This document shows positions 35,356 to 43,224 of a stretch of DNA of 64,000 bases, in pieces. The stretch is from JASGDN01 sp049840815 (GTDB taxonomy: Bacteria > Chloroflexota > Chloroflexia > Thermomicrobiales > UBA6265). A program made the position numbers and the translations under genes. The DNA lies in the NCBI GenBank assembly GCA_049840815.1, contig JASGJI010000019.1, positions 1 to 64,000 on the forward strand, in the 5' to 3' direction. Position 1 is the stretch's first letter. Each line of letters starts with the position of its first letter. The notes under the pieces are model-generated. The model saw only the letters and a list, made by a program, of their open reading frames with translations. It did no database searches and was not told the DNA's origin.

Positions 35356-36327
35356 ATGAGTGAATCGACCTCTTCCCGTTCCGCCACAGCCACCGCCGCC
35401 GAACAGCAGCGCGAGACCATGAACGATGCGACCGCCGCCGCGGAGGCCCTGGTGGAGGACCGCGTCTCGCTGGCCTCCATCACCAGGGGTTCCAACCGGA
35501 ACAAGGTCTGGAAGCGGTTCACGCGCTATCGTCCAGGCGTTGCCGGGGTGGTCTTCCTGACGATCCTCGTCGTCTGTGCCATCGCCGCTCCGCTGATCGC
35601 CCCGTACGACCCGGATGCCGTCAACCCGCGCCTGCGTGGGCATGGTCCCAGCGCCGCGCACTGGCTGGGGAATGACGACATTGGCCGCGACATCCTCAGC
35701 CGCATCATCTTCGGCGCGCGCGTCGCGCTGATCGTTGGTCTCGGCGCGACCCTCATCGCGGTGACGATCGGCGTCACCATCGGTGCGACCGCCGGCTACT
35801 TCGGCGGCAAGGTCGACTTCTGGCTCTCCCGCATCATCGACACCCTGATGGCTTTCCCGCTGCTGGCCCTGCTGATGACGCTTTCCACCGTGTTCGGTCC
35901 CAGCCTGCGCAACGTGGTGATCGTGATCGGGTGTACGGTCTGGGCCTCGTACGCGCGGGTGGTGCGGGCGGAGGTGCTGAGCTTGCGCGAGACGGACTAC
36001 GTCCTCGCGGCGAGATCGGTGGGGGTGTCGAACCGGTCGATCATCGCAAGGCACATCGTTCCGAATGCGCTCGGTCCGGTCATCATCATCGCCAGCCTCA
36101 ATATCGGCGGCATCATCATCCTGGAATCGGCGCTCTCGTTCCTCGGCCTCGGCATCCAGCGCCCGACGGCTTCCTGGGGCACGATGCTCTCCGATGGCCG
36201 CGAGTTCATTCGGAACTACCCGCACATCGCCATCGCGCCGGGCCTCGCCATCGCGTTCACGGTGCTTGCCTTCAACCTCGTCGGTGACGGCCTGCGCGAT
36301 GCGCTCGATCCTCGCGAACGCCGCTGA
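35356..36327 (+). CDS. peptide/nickel ABC transporter permease (DppC type)
   Basis: A 323-residue membrane protein. After a ~50-residue polar cytoplasmic N-terminus it has the OppC_N-like segment (WKRFTRYRPGVAGVVFLTILVVC, then IAPYDPDAVNP and HWLGNDDIGRDILSRIIFGAR), five further helices, and the EAA loop VVRAEVLSLRETDYVLAARSVGVSN. It completes the translocation pore with the DppB-type subunit. ATG 35356 precedes the conserved part; the ribosome binding site is weak. No DppD/DppF ATPase genes follow, so the ATPases must be encoded elsewhere. Confidence 0.9.
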   Translation: MSESTSSRSATATAAEQQRETMNDATAAAEALVEDRVSLASITRGSNRNKVWKRFTRYRPGVAGVVFLTILVVCAIAAPLIAPYDPDAVNPRLRGHGPSAAHWLGNDDIGRDILSRIIFGARVALIVGLGATLIAVTIGVTIGATAGYFGGKVDFWLSRIIDTLMAFPLLALLMTLSTVFGPSLRNVVIVIGCTVWASYARVVRAEVLSLRETDYVLAARSVGVSNRSIIARHIVPNALGPVIIIASLNIGGIIILESALSFLGLGIQRPTASWGTMLSDGREFIRNYPHIAIAPGLAIAFTVLAFNLVGDGLRDALDPRERR

Positions 36328-36345
36328 GGTATGGCTGGGCGCACG

Positions 36346-36380
36346 GAGAGGGGGCGGATCGCAATTGATCCGCCCCTCTC
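36346..36380. terminator. bidirectional hairpin between convergent genes
   Basis: A 10-bp GGGGCGGATC/GATCCGCCCC stem (36351-36360 with 36367-36376), extended by GAGA/TCTC past a single bulged G, with a 6-nt loop. It fills the 58-bp gap between the DppC-type permease and the convergent minus-strand gene. Confidence 0.75.
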
Positions 36381-36385
36381 GCGTT

Positions 36386-37132
36386 CTACGCTGTCGGAGA
36401 TGCCGTGGGAGTTGCGTTCGCGGGAAGCATTCGCGGATCGGGAGCCACCATCTGCCATGGCAATCCTGTCTGGTTCGGATTGTTGATGCACGAGCCAAAT
36501 CGTGCATCAGCTACCTCGAATGGGAACGTCCCGCCTTCCTGCGCGAAGTTCTCCGTGAAGTCATCGGTGGTGTAGTCGTCCTTCGCGAGCCCGGTCAGCT
36601 TCATGCATTCCACGCTTAGCGTCGCGGGGTCCGCGTTCGTCGGATTGGTAAGGATCGCGTGGTAGAGCGACTCGATCTGGAACGTCGTGCCTGTCGAGCA
36701 GCGGTCGAAGGCCTCGTTCTGGTCCGCGAGGTACGCTTCGGTAGCTGGGGTGCTTGCCATGGACACATCCGGGATGCGCGACTCGTACCACCACATGCCA
36801 GGAACATCCGGACTCGGCACGGCCACGACATCGAATCCGGCGTCATGCATGCACGTTATGAAGCGATCGACGGCCTCCGCATATTCGGCGTGCGTGATCA
36901 GATCATCCGCAAGCACCCCGCGCTCGAAGTCGCTCGTCGCCCGTTCTCGAGCATCGGCGAACTCCCTTGCGTAGGGATTGTCCGAGGCCGCCGGTGACGC
37001 CTGCGGGGTAGCGGGAGGCGTCGCGCCGGCGCGCGAAGGGCCAATGCTGCCGATTGCTCCGGTGGCAACGCACAACGCCGCCAGGATGACCGTGAGTTCA
37101 GTGTGCCAACGGGAACGCATGGGCTGGATCAT
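36386..37132 (-). CDS. secreted protein of unknown function
   Basis: A 248-residue protein starting at ATG 37132 with GAGGAG five bases upstream. The N-terminus is a signal peptide (basic MIQPMRSRWH, then hydrophobic LTVILAALCVATGAIGSIG), followed by an Ala/Pro/Thr linker. The mature part is acidic and holds four cysteines (in FITCMHDAGFD, FDRCSTGT, SVECMKL and FGSCINNP), probably forming two disulfides. I do not recognise a family. It lies alone between the permease operon and the divergent two-component pair. Confidence 0.7.
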   Translation of the reverse strand: MIQPMRSRWHTELTVILAALCVATGAIGSIGPSRAGATPPATPQASPAASDNPYAREFADARERATSDFERGVLADDLITHAEYAEAVDRFITCMHDAGFDVVAVPSPDVPGMWWYESRIPDVSMASTPATEAYLADQNEAFDRCSTGTTFQIESLYHAILTNPTNADPATLSVECMKLTGLAKDDYTTDDFTENFAQEGGTFPFEVADARFGSCINNPNQTGLPWQMVAPDPRMLPANATPTASPTA

Positions 37133-37295
37133 GATGACTCCTCGGACTGGACGTCCTGTCGCGGGTGGGGCAGATGCCTGGCTCGAAACTATCAGGAGGC
37201 GGGTTCGGTCTCGGTGAGGCAGGACCTTACCTCCGCCTAACCGCGCCCGTGGGATACTCCGAGATCGTGATGCGAAGGCAGAGGGTAAACGCGAT

Positions 37296-37967
37296 ATGCG
37301 GCTGTTGATCGTCGAAGACGAGCACGATCTTGCGGAGATGCTGGCAATCGGACTCCGGCACGAGGGGCATGTCGTCGAGGTGGAATTCGACGGCGCGCAG
37401 GCGCTCGCATGGTTGCGCGACAACGACGCTGATGTGGTCGTGCTCGATCGCGACCTGCCGATGGTGCATGGGGATGCGGTCTGCCGGACCCTGGTGGCAG
37501 AAGGGCATCCAGCGCGGATTCTCATGCTTACCGCATCCGGCACGCTCGGCGATCTCGTCGACGGATTCGCCATTGGGGCCGATGACTATCTCCCGAAGCC
37601 CTTCGCCTATCTCGAACTGTTGGCGCGGATCCAGGCACTTGGGCGGCGGACCGGGCGTGACGGCGCTCGTCGGGCAGGGGCTTCCGTGCTGGAACGGGCG
37701 GGCATACGGCTCGATCTTCGGCGCCAGATCGCGGAGAAGGATGGGATCCCGCTGAACCTGACGCCGAAGGAGCTTGGCGTCCTCCGCGTCCTGCTGGAGG
37801 CTGACGGCGCCTACCGTACGGCGACGAACCTGCTTGATGCTGTCTGGGACGACCCCTTCGCCCGATCCACTGATGTCGTGAAGGTGGTCATTCATGCCCT
37901 GCGTGGCAAGCTGGGCGATCGCCGGATTGTGGAAACGGGGCCGGGATTCGGATATCGGATTCCCTGA
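37296..37967 (+). CDS. OmpR-family response regulator
   Basis: A 223-residue regulator: receiver domain with acidic pocket VEDEHD, phospho-acceptor Asp51 in VVLDRDLP and Lys in YLPKPFAY, then a winged-helix DNA-binding domain (LTPKELGVLRVLLEADGAY, VVKVVIHALRGKLGD, ETGPGFGYRIP). The stop overlaps the start of the kinase gene as TGATG, indicating translational coupling. It is closely related to the regulator at 48856-49521, including the unusual DRxLPxxHGD surround of the phospho-acceptor. ATG 37296 has a weak purine-rich site upstream. Confidence 0.9.
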   Translation: MRLLIVEDEHDLAEMLAIGLRHEGHVVEVEFDGAQALAWLRDNDADVVVLDRDLPMVHGDAVCRTLVAEGHPARILMLTASGTLGDLVDGFAIGADDYLPKPFAYLELLARIQALGRRTGRDGARRAGASVLERAGIRLDLRRQIAEKDGIPLNLTPKELGVLRVLLEADGAYRTATNLLDAVWDDPFARSTDVVKVVIHALRGKLGDRRIVETGPGFGYRIP

Positions 37968-39244
37968 TGCGACGATATCTCGCTGGTCTGAGCTTCCACA
38001 CCAAGATGACGCTGACGATTGCCGGCGCATTCGTCGGAGCCATCGCGATGATCCTGGTCATCGGGTTGCTGGCGGCGAGAAGTCTGGGAATCGGCGTCGT
38101 TGCGCTGAACCAGGTCTCGTTCGTCGATATTTCCGCAACACCGGACGCTGGCGATGCCGCTCCGGTGCAGACGGCGGTCACCGCGACGATGGACGCCGTG
38201 GGCGGTGACGGGGGTGTTGTGGTGTCCGGGGCCTCCGGCGGCGAGATCTCCGTGGTCGTCGGCACCGTGGACGGGGGTGTGACGCGGATCGGGGCGACGC
38301 CGCTTGAACGGTTGCCGACCCTTGTTCGCTGGTCCGTGGTCGTGCTGATCGTATTCGCGGTGCTGGCGGTGCTCATCGCCTCCGCGATCAGTCGGCGGTC
38401 GTTGGGCCGCATCGCCGAGGTCACCCGGCTTGCCCGGGAGTTCTCCGAATCCAGCCTCGACCGCCGGCTGAACCTCCCCGGTCCGGATGACGAGATCAAG
38501 CAGCTCGGCGATACGTTTGACCGCATGCTGGACCGGCTGGGGGATGCGATGGCCAGGCAAGGGCGCTTTGTCGCCCACGCCTCGCATGAGTTGCGAACCC
38601 CCCTGACTGTCACCCGTACGGCGTTGGAAGTCCCCCTCGCGCAGGGGCGGGTTCCTTCGGATTTGCAAACTGCATTCGAGACCGCCCTTCGCGCCAATGC
38701 CCGCAGCGAGCGCCTGATCGCGGCCCTGCTCGACCTGGCGCAGGCAGAAGGTGGGGATCTCCGGGGGGAGATCGTTTCCCTGTCGACGGCCATGCACGCC
38801 GCGCTGGCAGACAGCCGTGCCGAACCTGGCGCGACCGACCTCACCTGGCATGTCGAGGTCGATCCGGAGGTCGCCGTGTGGGGGGACCCCGTCTTGCTGG
38901 ACCTGATGATTCGGAATCTCGTCGAGAACGCGGTGCGTCACAACGTGGAGGATGGCGAGATCTGGGTCTGCCTCCGAAAGGATGCAACGCAGGCGATCGT
39001 AACCATTGCCAATACGGGCGTCGTATTGGCTGGGCCGGTCGATCGTCTGCGTGATCCGTTCGCCCGCGACCCGGCGTCCCCCCGTCGCACTGGCCATCCT
39101 CGTGGATTCGGATTGGGACTCTCGTTGGTGGACGGGGTCGTTGTCCGGCATCGCGGCACCGTGGCACTCGCGGCTCGCGATGGTGGTGGCCTGCTGGTGA
39201 TCGTGACAATGCCGCGTGTCACCAAGCCGGAGTTTCGCGGCTAG
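37967..39244 (+). CDS. sensor histidine kinase (HAMP-HisKA-HATPase)
   Basis: A 425-residue membrane kinase. Two transmembrane helices (about 17-40 and 122-142) flank an ~80-residue extracytoplasmic loop rich in Gly, Asp and Val. A HAMP linker follows, then HisKA with His207 in ASHELRTPLTV and the ATPase domain with N box MIRNLVENAVRHN and a glycine-rich GFGLGLSLVDGVV. The D-x-G box is degenerate (ITIANTG). It phosphorylates the regulator encoded just upstream. Its 3' end overlaps the convergent TOBE gene by 4 bp. Confidence 0.9.
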   Translation: MRRYLAGLSFHTKMTLTIAGAFVGAIAMILVIGLLAARSLGIGVVALNQVSFVDISATPDAGDAAPVQTAVTATMDAVGGDGGVVVSGASGGEISVVVGTVDGGVTRIGATPLERLPTLVRWSVVVLIVFAVLAVLIASAISRRSLGRIAEVTRLAREFSESSLDRRLNLPGPDDEIKQLGDTFDRMLDRLGDAMARQGRFVAHASHELRTPLTVTRTALEVPLAQGRVPSDLQTAFETALRANARSERLIAALLDLAQAEGGDLRGEIVSLSTAMHAALADSRAEPGATDLTWHVEVDPEVAVWGDPVLLDLMIRNLVENAVRHNVEDGEIWVCLRKDATQAIVTIANTGVVLAGPVDRLRDPFARDPASPRRTGHPRGFGLGLSLVDGVVVRHRGTVALAARDGGGLLVIVTMPRVTKPEFRG

Positions 39245-39450
39245 AGCTTGCCGATCATCACGTCGGTCGCCTTCAGCACGGCCACGACGCTGTCTCCCAC
39301 CGCGAGGCCGAGGCGCTCTGCCGAGCCCTTGGTGATGACGGAGACCACCTCGTTGCCGTTCCCGATATCGACCGTGATTTCAGCGGTAACAACACCGATC
39401 TCGACCTTCGTGATCGTGCCCTTCAGTTGGTTCCGTGCGCTCAGTTCCAT
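39241..39450 (-). CDS. TOBE/Mop-domain molybdate-binding protein
   Basis: A 69-residue single-domain protein with the molbindin pattern: LSARNQLKGTITKVEIGVVTAEITVDIG, then SVITKGSAERLGLAVGDSVVAVLKATDVMI. Such proteins oligomerise and bind molybdate or tungstate oxyanions for storage or homeostasis. ATG 39450 has GAGAGGA seven bases upstream; a longer frame to 39480 is disfavoured. No molybdate transporter or cofactor gene is nearby. Confidence 0.9.
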   Translation of the reverse strand: MELSARNQLKGTITKVEIGVVTAEITVDIGNGNEVVSVITKGSAERLGLAVGDSVVAVLKATDVMIGKL

Positions 39451-39520
39451 CAATGGCTCCTCTCGTTTGCCCGGTGTCATCCATTGACCCGGGCATCAAT
39501 CATAGTAGCTGATGTCCTTG

Positions 39521-40861
39521 CTACAGATTCTCGCCGTTTGCGCGAATCGTCTCCGCGAAGAATCGGCCGGAGTCCTTGATCGTGCGTTCCTGCGTCGCGT
39601 AGTCGACATAGGTGATGCCGAATCGTTTCGTATAGCCTTCCGCCCACTCGAAATTGTCGAGCAGTGACCACGCGAAATAGCCATTCAGCGGCACCCCCGC
39701 CTCGATCGCGTCCCGCGCGGCGAGGAGGTGACCGTGCAGGTAGTTCACGCGGCGCGGATCGGCAACGCGACCGTCCACCGGGGCCGGATCGTCCCAGGCG
39801 GAGCCGTTCTCGGTGATGTAGAGGTGCTCGGGCGCGTAATCGTCGTGCACGCGCTTCAGAAGGTCGAAGAGGCCTTCCGGCTTCACGATCCAGTCCATCG
39901 CGGTGCGCTCACCGCCGACCCGCGCCATCCCGACCTCGCCCATCATGCCGTTCGGGTCGTATTTCACGTACGACGGCTGATACGTGTTGATGCCGAGGAA
40001 GTCGGTCGGCCGCGCGAGGATGTCGAGGTCGCCCGGCTGAACATCCGGGGCCGCCTCCGCCAGGAACTCGACGACGTCTTGCGGGTAGCCACGTCCGAAG
40101 ACGGGATCGAGGAACCAGCGGTTGGTGAAGCCATCAGCGAGCTGTGCCGCGCGCTGATCCCGTTCGAGGTCCCCCACCGGGTAGATGTGCGAGAGGTTCA
40201 GCGTGATGCCGGCCCGGGCGTCCTTCACGTTTCCGCGAATGACCTCGATCGCCTTTCCGTGCGCCAGCAATGTGGTGTGGGCGGCGGCGATGGAATCCTT
40301 CAGGTTGGCGCGTCCCGGCGCATGGATGCCCAGCAGGTAGCCGAGGAACGCAACGCACCACGGCTCGTTGATGGTGATCCAGTGCGTCACCCGGTCGCCG
40401 AGGCGGCGCGTGACGGCATCGGTGTACTCGGCGAAGTGGTCGGCGGTCTCGCGGTTGGGCCAGCCGCCACAGTCTTCCAGCGCCTGCGGCATGTCCCAGT
40501 GGTAGAGCGTCACCCACGGCTGGATGCCCGCCGCGAGCAGGCTATCCACCTGCCGGTCGTAGAAGTCCAGTCCCTCGCGGTTGGCCGCGCCTCGCCCCGA
40601 GGGGACGACGCGCGACCAGCCGGTCGAGAAGCGATAGGCCTCCAGCCCGAGGTCCGTCATCACGGCGATATCAGCAGGGGAGCGATGGTAGGAATCGCAG
40701 GCGACGTCACCGGTATCCCCGTTTGCCACCTTGCCGGGCGTGTGACTGAACCGATCCCAGATCGACTCGCCGCGCCCGCCTTCGCGCGCCGCGCCCTCGA
40801 TCTGGTAGGCCGCCGTCGCGGCCCCCCACAGGAACCCCTTGGGAAAGGATCGGGAGGCCAT
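39521..40861 (-). CDS. GH1 family beta-glucosidase
   Basis: A 446-residue glycoside hydrolase of family 1, normal length and with no signal peptide, so cytoplasmic. The start FPKGFLWGAATAAYQIEGA is the family N-terminal signature. The acid/base Glu166 is in WITINEPW and the nucleophile Glu351 in LYITENGSAW; the glycone-binding HWD (about 121-123) and the late SLLDNFEWAEGY are present. It cleaves beta-linked glucosides, galactosides or similar. ATG 40861 follows GGGAGG and lies 2 bp after the stop of the isomerase-like gene, so the two are in one operon. Confidence 0.93.
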   Translation of the reverse strand: MASRSFPKGFLWGAATAAYQIEGAAREGGRGESIWDRFSHTPGKVANGDTGDVACDSYHRSPADIAVMTDLGLEAYRFSTGWSRVVPSGRGAANREGLDFYDRQVDSLLAAGIQPWVTLYHWDMPQALEDCGGWPNRETADHFAEYTDAVTRRLGDRVTHWITINEPWCVAFLGYLLGIHAPGRANLKDSIAAAHTTLLAHGKAIEVIRGNVKDARAGITLNLSHIYPVGDLERDQRAAQLADGFTNRWFLDPVFGRGYPQDVVEFLAEAAPDVQPGDLDILARPTDFLGINTYQPSYVKYDPNGMMGEVGMARVGGERTAMDWIVKPEGLFDLLKRVHDDYAPEHLYITENGSAWDDPAPVDGRVADPRRVNYLHGHLLAARDAIEAGVPLNGYFAWSLLDNFEWAEGYTKRFGITYVDYATQERTIKDSGRFFAETIRANGENL

Positions 40862-40863
40862 GG

Positions 40864-41625
40864 CTAGTTTGCTGCCTTCTCGGCGTTCTGGTACGCCACC
40901 GTCACATCGCCGATCGGATCGGTCTCGCTCGGGTTGTCCTGCTCGGTGATGTAGTACTCCACGCCCGCATCGCGCGCGGCGGAGAGGATGGCGCCCCAAT
41001 CAAGCACGCCCTTGCCGAACGGCACGTCCTTGCGGGAATCCTCCCTGGAGGCGTCCTTCAGGTGGACGAGGCGAATGCGGCCCGGCGTCGCGCGGATGAC
41101 CTCTGCCGCGTCGTAGCCACCGACCTCGGCCCAGAACGCATCAAGCTCGAAGGAGACGACGCCCGGTTCCGTGCCCGCGATCATCGCGTCCCAGATCGTG
41201 CGGCCGTTATCGGCCTTCTGCTCGAACTCGAAGTTGTGGTTGTGGTAGGCGAACTTGAGGCCCGCCGCCTGCAACGCCTTGCCGTAGGTGTTGAACTCCT
41301 CGCCCAGCTTGGCGAAGGCCTCCGGGGTGCGGCTCTCCGGCGCGATCCACGGGACAATGCCCCACGACGCGCCGATCGTCTGGAGGTCGGCGATGACGCC
41401 ATCGATGTTGGTGCGGAACTGGTCGATGGGGATGTGCGCGCTGAACGCTTTCAGGCCGTGCTTGTCGAGCAGACCGCGCACCTCGGCAGCGGAGAGGCCC
41501 TGGAATCCCGCGAACTCGACGCCGGGATAGCCGGCCTTGGCGACCTCGGCGAGGGTGGCATCGAAGTCCTTCGCCGCCAGCGCGCGAAGGGTGTAGAGCT
41601 GAATCCCGATCTGATCCTTGCGCAT
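40864..41625 (-). CDS. sugar phosphate isomerase/epimerase (xylose isomerase-like TIM barrel)
   Basis: A 253-residue AP-endonuclease-2/xylose-isomerase-type TIM barrel. Visible are IGIQLYTLR at the first strand, GYPGVEFAGFQGLSA, a FAYHNHNFEFE metal-ligand strand, VSFELDAFWAEVGG and RLVHLKDASRED. Members isomerise or epimerise keto-sugars and inositol derivatives using a divalent metal. ATG 41625 follows GAGGACG. It is coupled with the GH1 gene and lies downstream of a Gfo/Idh/MocA dehydrogenase; this trio is a common arrangement for uptake and oxidation of rare sugars or glycosides. Confidence 0.88.
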   Translation of the reverse strand: MRKDQIGIQLYTLRALAAKDFDATLAEVAKAGYPGVEFAGFQGLSAAEVRGLLDKHGLKAFSAHIPIDQFRTNIDGVIADLQTIGASWGIVPWIAPESRTPEAFAKLGEEFNTYGKALQAAGLKFAYHNHNFEFEQKADNGRTIWDAMIAGTEPGVVSFELDAFWAEVGGYDAAEVIRATPGRIRLVHLKDASREDSRKDVPFGKGVLDWGAILSAARDAGVEYYITEQDNPSETDPIGDVTVAYQNAEKAAN

Positions 41626-41715
41626 CGTCCTCGATCCTTTCTTTGACCCATCCCCCGCACCGTTGCGAGGGAATGAGTCCCGAACACTGCCGTTATGCAT
41701 ATCCGTCGGTGCGGC

Positions 41716-41749
41716 CCTTGTGGCCGCTCCACGTAAGGCGGCCACAAGG
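41716..41749 (-). terminator. hairpin between dehydrogenase and isomerase genes
   Basis: A perfect 12-bp stem (41716-41727 with 41738-41749) with a 10-nt loop, 12 bp past the dehydrogenase stop on the minus strand. It may end or attenuate that message before the isomerase/GH1 pair. Confidence 0.6.
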
Positions 41750-41760
41750 CATAGGCGGCG

Positions 41761-42867
41761 TTAGAAGGTGCTGCCGATCTCCACGAAGGTGTGCTCCTTC
41801 AGGGAGGTGTTGGCCGCGACCATGATCTCCAGCACGTGGGCGGCGTGCTCGGCGGTCATCACCTGCGGCTCGCCGTTCTCCATCACGTTCACCGCATGGA
41901 GGATGCCGGACTCCAGAATGCCGGGCGTGATCGGCGGGTCGATTGGGGCGATATCGTTCTTCCAGCCCTCGTTCGTGCCCTCGCGCGATTCGTCCCGCTC
42001 GTAGTAGTCGAAGGTGCCATTGCCCACGAACCACTGGTCGCGGCTGACACTGATCGCGCCCTTCGTGCCCTGCAGCTCGAAGATCTGGTCCTTCGTGGCT
42101 GGGGATGCGAAGCTGGCGAGCAAGTGAGCGTACCGATTGTCGCCGAAGTCGAGGTTGATGGAATAGAGGTCCGGCCCGGAGACCTGGAACGTTTCTCCGT
42201 AGAACCGGTCGACGAGATTCGTGCGCTCCGGCACGAGGATGCCGCCGACGGCGGAAACGCGCTTCGCCGGGCCAAAGAGGCCGGTGAGCACGGTCAGGCC
42301 GTAGACGCCCATATCGATCATCGGGCCGACACCGGGGGTGTAGAAGACCTTCGGATCGCCGAGGTAGCCGCGCCATGCCGCCGGGCCGAGGCCGGAGAAC
42401 TCGACGCGGGCGAAGATGATGTCGCCGAGCTTCCCCTCGTCGATGTACTGCTTGATCGTGCGGAACTTGCCGGTCACCAGCGTCGCGGGGGCACAGAAGA
42501 AGTACTTGTCGTGCTCCTTCGCGATCGCGATGAGCTCCTCCGCCTGCTGAACGGTGGCGGCAATCGGCTTCTCGGAGAAGACGGAGTACCCCGCCTCCAG
42601 GGCGCGAGCCGTGATGTCGCGGTGCAGCGGTGCCGGGGTGAGGTTGAAGACGAGGTCGATCGGCTCCCCGCTGTGGGCGAGGAAGTCGTCGTAGGAGGTG
42701 TAGGTCGCGACTTCCTGCCCGGGGAAGAGGGCGGCAGCGGCCTTGACGCGATCCTCGACCACGTCGAAGAGCGCGACGACCTTCACGCGGTCGGAGAGCT
42801 CCTGCATGCCGGGCAGGTACGCGCGGATGGCCACATCACCGCAGCCAATGACACCAACGTTGATCAC
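41761..42867 (-). CDS. Gfo/Idh/MocA family sugar dehydrogenase
   Basis: A 368-residue NAD(P)-dependent oxidoreductase. The Rossmann motif INVGVIGCGDVA is at the N-terminus, EKPIAAT (conserved lysine) is at about residue 99, and the C-terminal domain includes VGPMIDMGVYGLTVLTGLFGPAKRV, where the conserved D-x-G and histidine-region motif of the family lies. It probably oxidises a sugar or sugar derivative made available by the GH1 enzyme. GTG 42867 is chosen because AAGGA lies about ten bases upstream and because the Rossmann motif then starts immediately; ATG 42894 would add nine residues. Confidence 0.85.
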   Translation of the reverse strand: MINVGVIGCGDVAIRAYLPGMQELSDRVKVVALFDVVEDRVKAAAALFPGQEVATYTSYDDFLAHSGEPIDLVFNLTPAPLHRDITARALEAGYSVFSEKPIAATVQQAEELIAIAKEHDKYFFCAPATLVTGKFRTIKQYIDEGKLGDIIFARVEFSGLGPAAWRGYLGDPKVFYTPGVGPMIDMGVYGLTVLTGLFGPAKRVSAVGGILVPERTNLVDRFYGETFQVSGPDLYSINLDFGDNRYAHLLASFASPATKDQIFELQGTKGAISVSRDQWFVGNGTFDYYERDESREGTNEGWKNDIAPIDPPITPGILESGILHAVNVMENGEPQVMTAEHAAHVLEIMVAANTSLKEHTFVEIGSTF

Positions 42868-43224
42868 GAGTGTCTTGTCCTTTCCGTCTCGCATTGCGCG
42901 AGCGAACGTCTGTCTTCGCGCTCCCATCACGGGAGGAGTGCCGCGTGCAACTGTAGCCGCTGAGCGCGGCGAGCGGCCATTGATTGAGGGGAGAGAAGTA
43001 AGAAGGGGTGGCCAGGAAAGAGACGGGAGAAAAGAGGAACGAGGAACGCACCTGGCACGCGCGACCGGCTCCAGCGTCCGCTCTCACCACAAGCGCCCTC
43101 CGTGCGGCCCTGCCCCCCACCGGCGGGCAGCCCCCTGTTCTTCCCTTTCCTCACTTCTCTCCCCTCCTTCCCCCTACAATGCCCCGGTTGGCACTGGACG
43201 ATTGCAGGCGGGAGAACGGGCGGG
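42868..43224. other. divergent intergenic region with purine-rich inverted repeat
   Basis: A 357-bp region between divergent sugar genes. A 14-bp perfect inverted repeat GAGGGGAGAGAAGT (42986-42999) and its complement (43153-43166) stand 153 bp apart at the ends of strongly purine- and pyrimidine-rich tracts. A TACAAT -10-like box (43175-43180) lies 44 bp before the enolase-superfamily start; I cannot match a -35. No coding capacity is evident. Confidence 0.45.
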
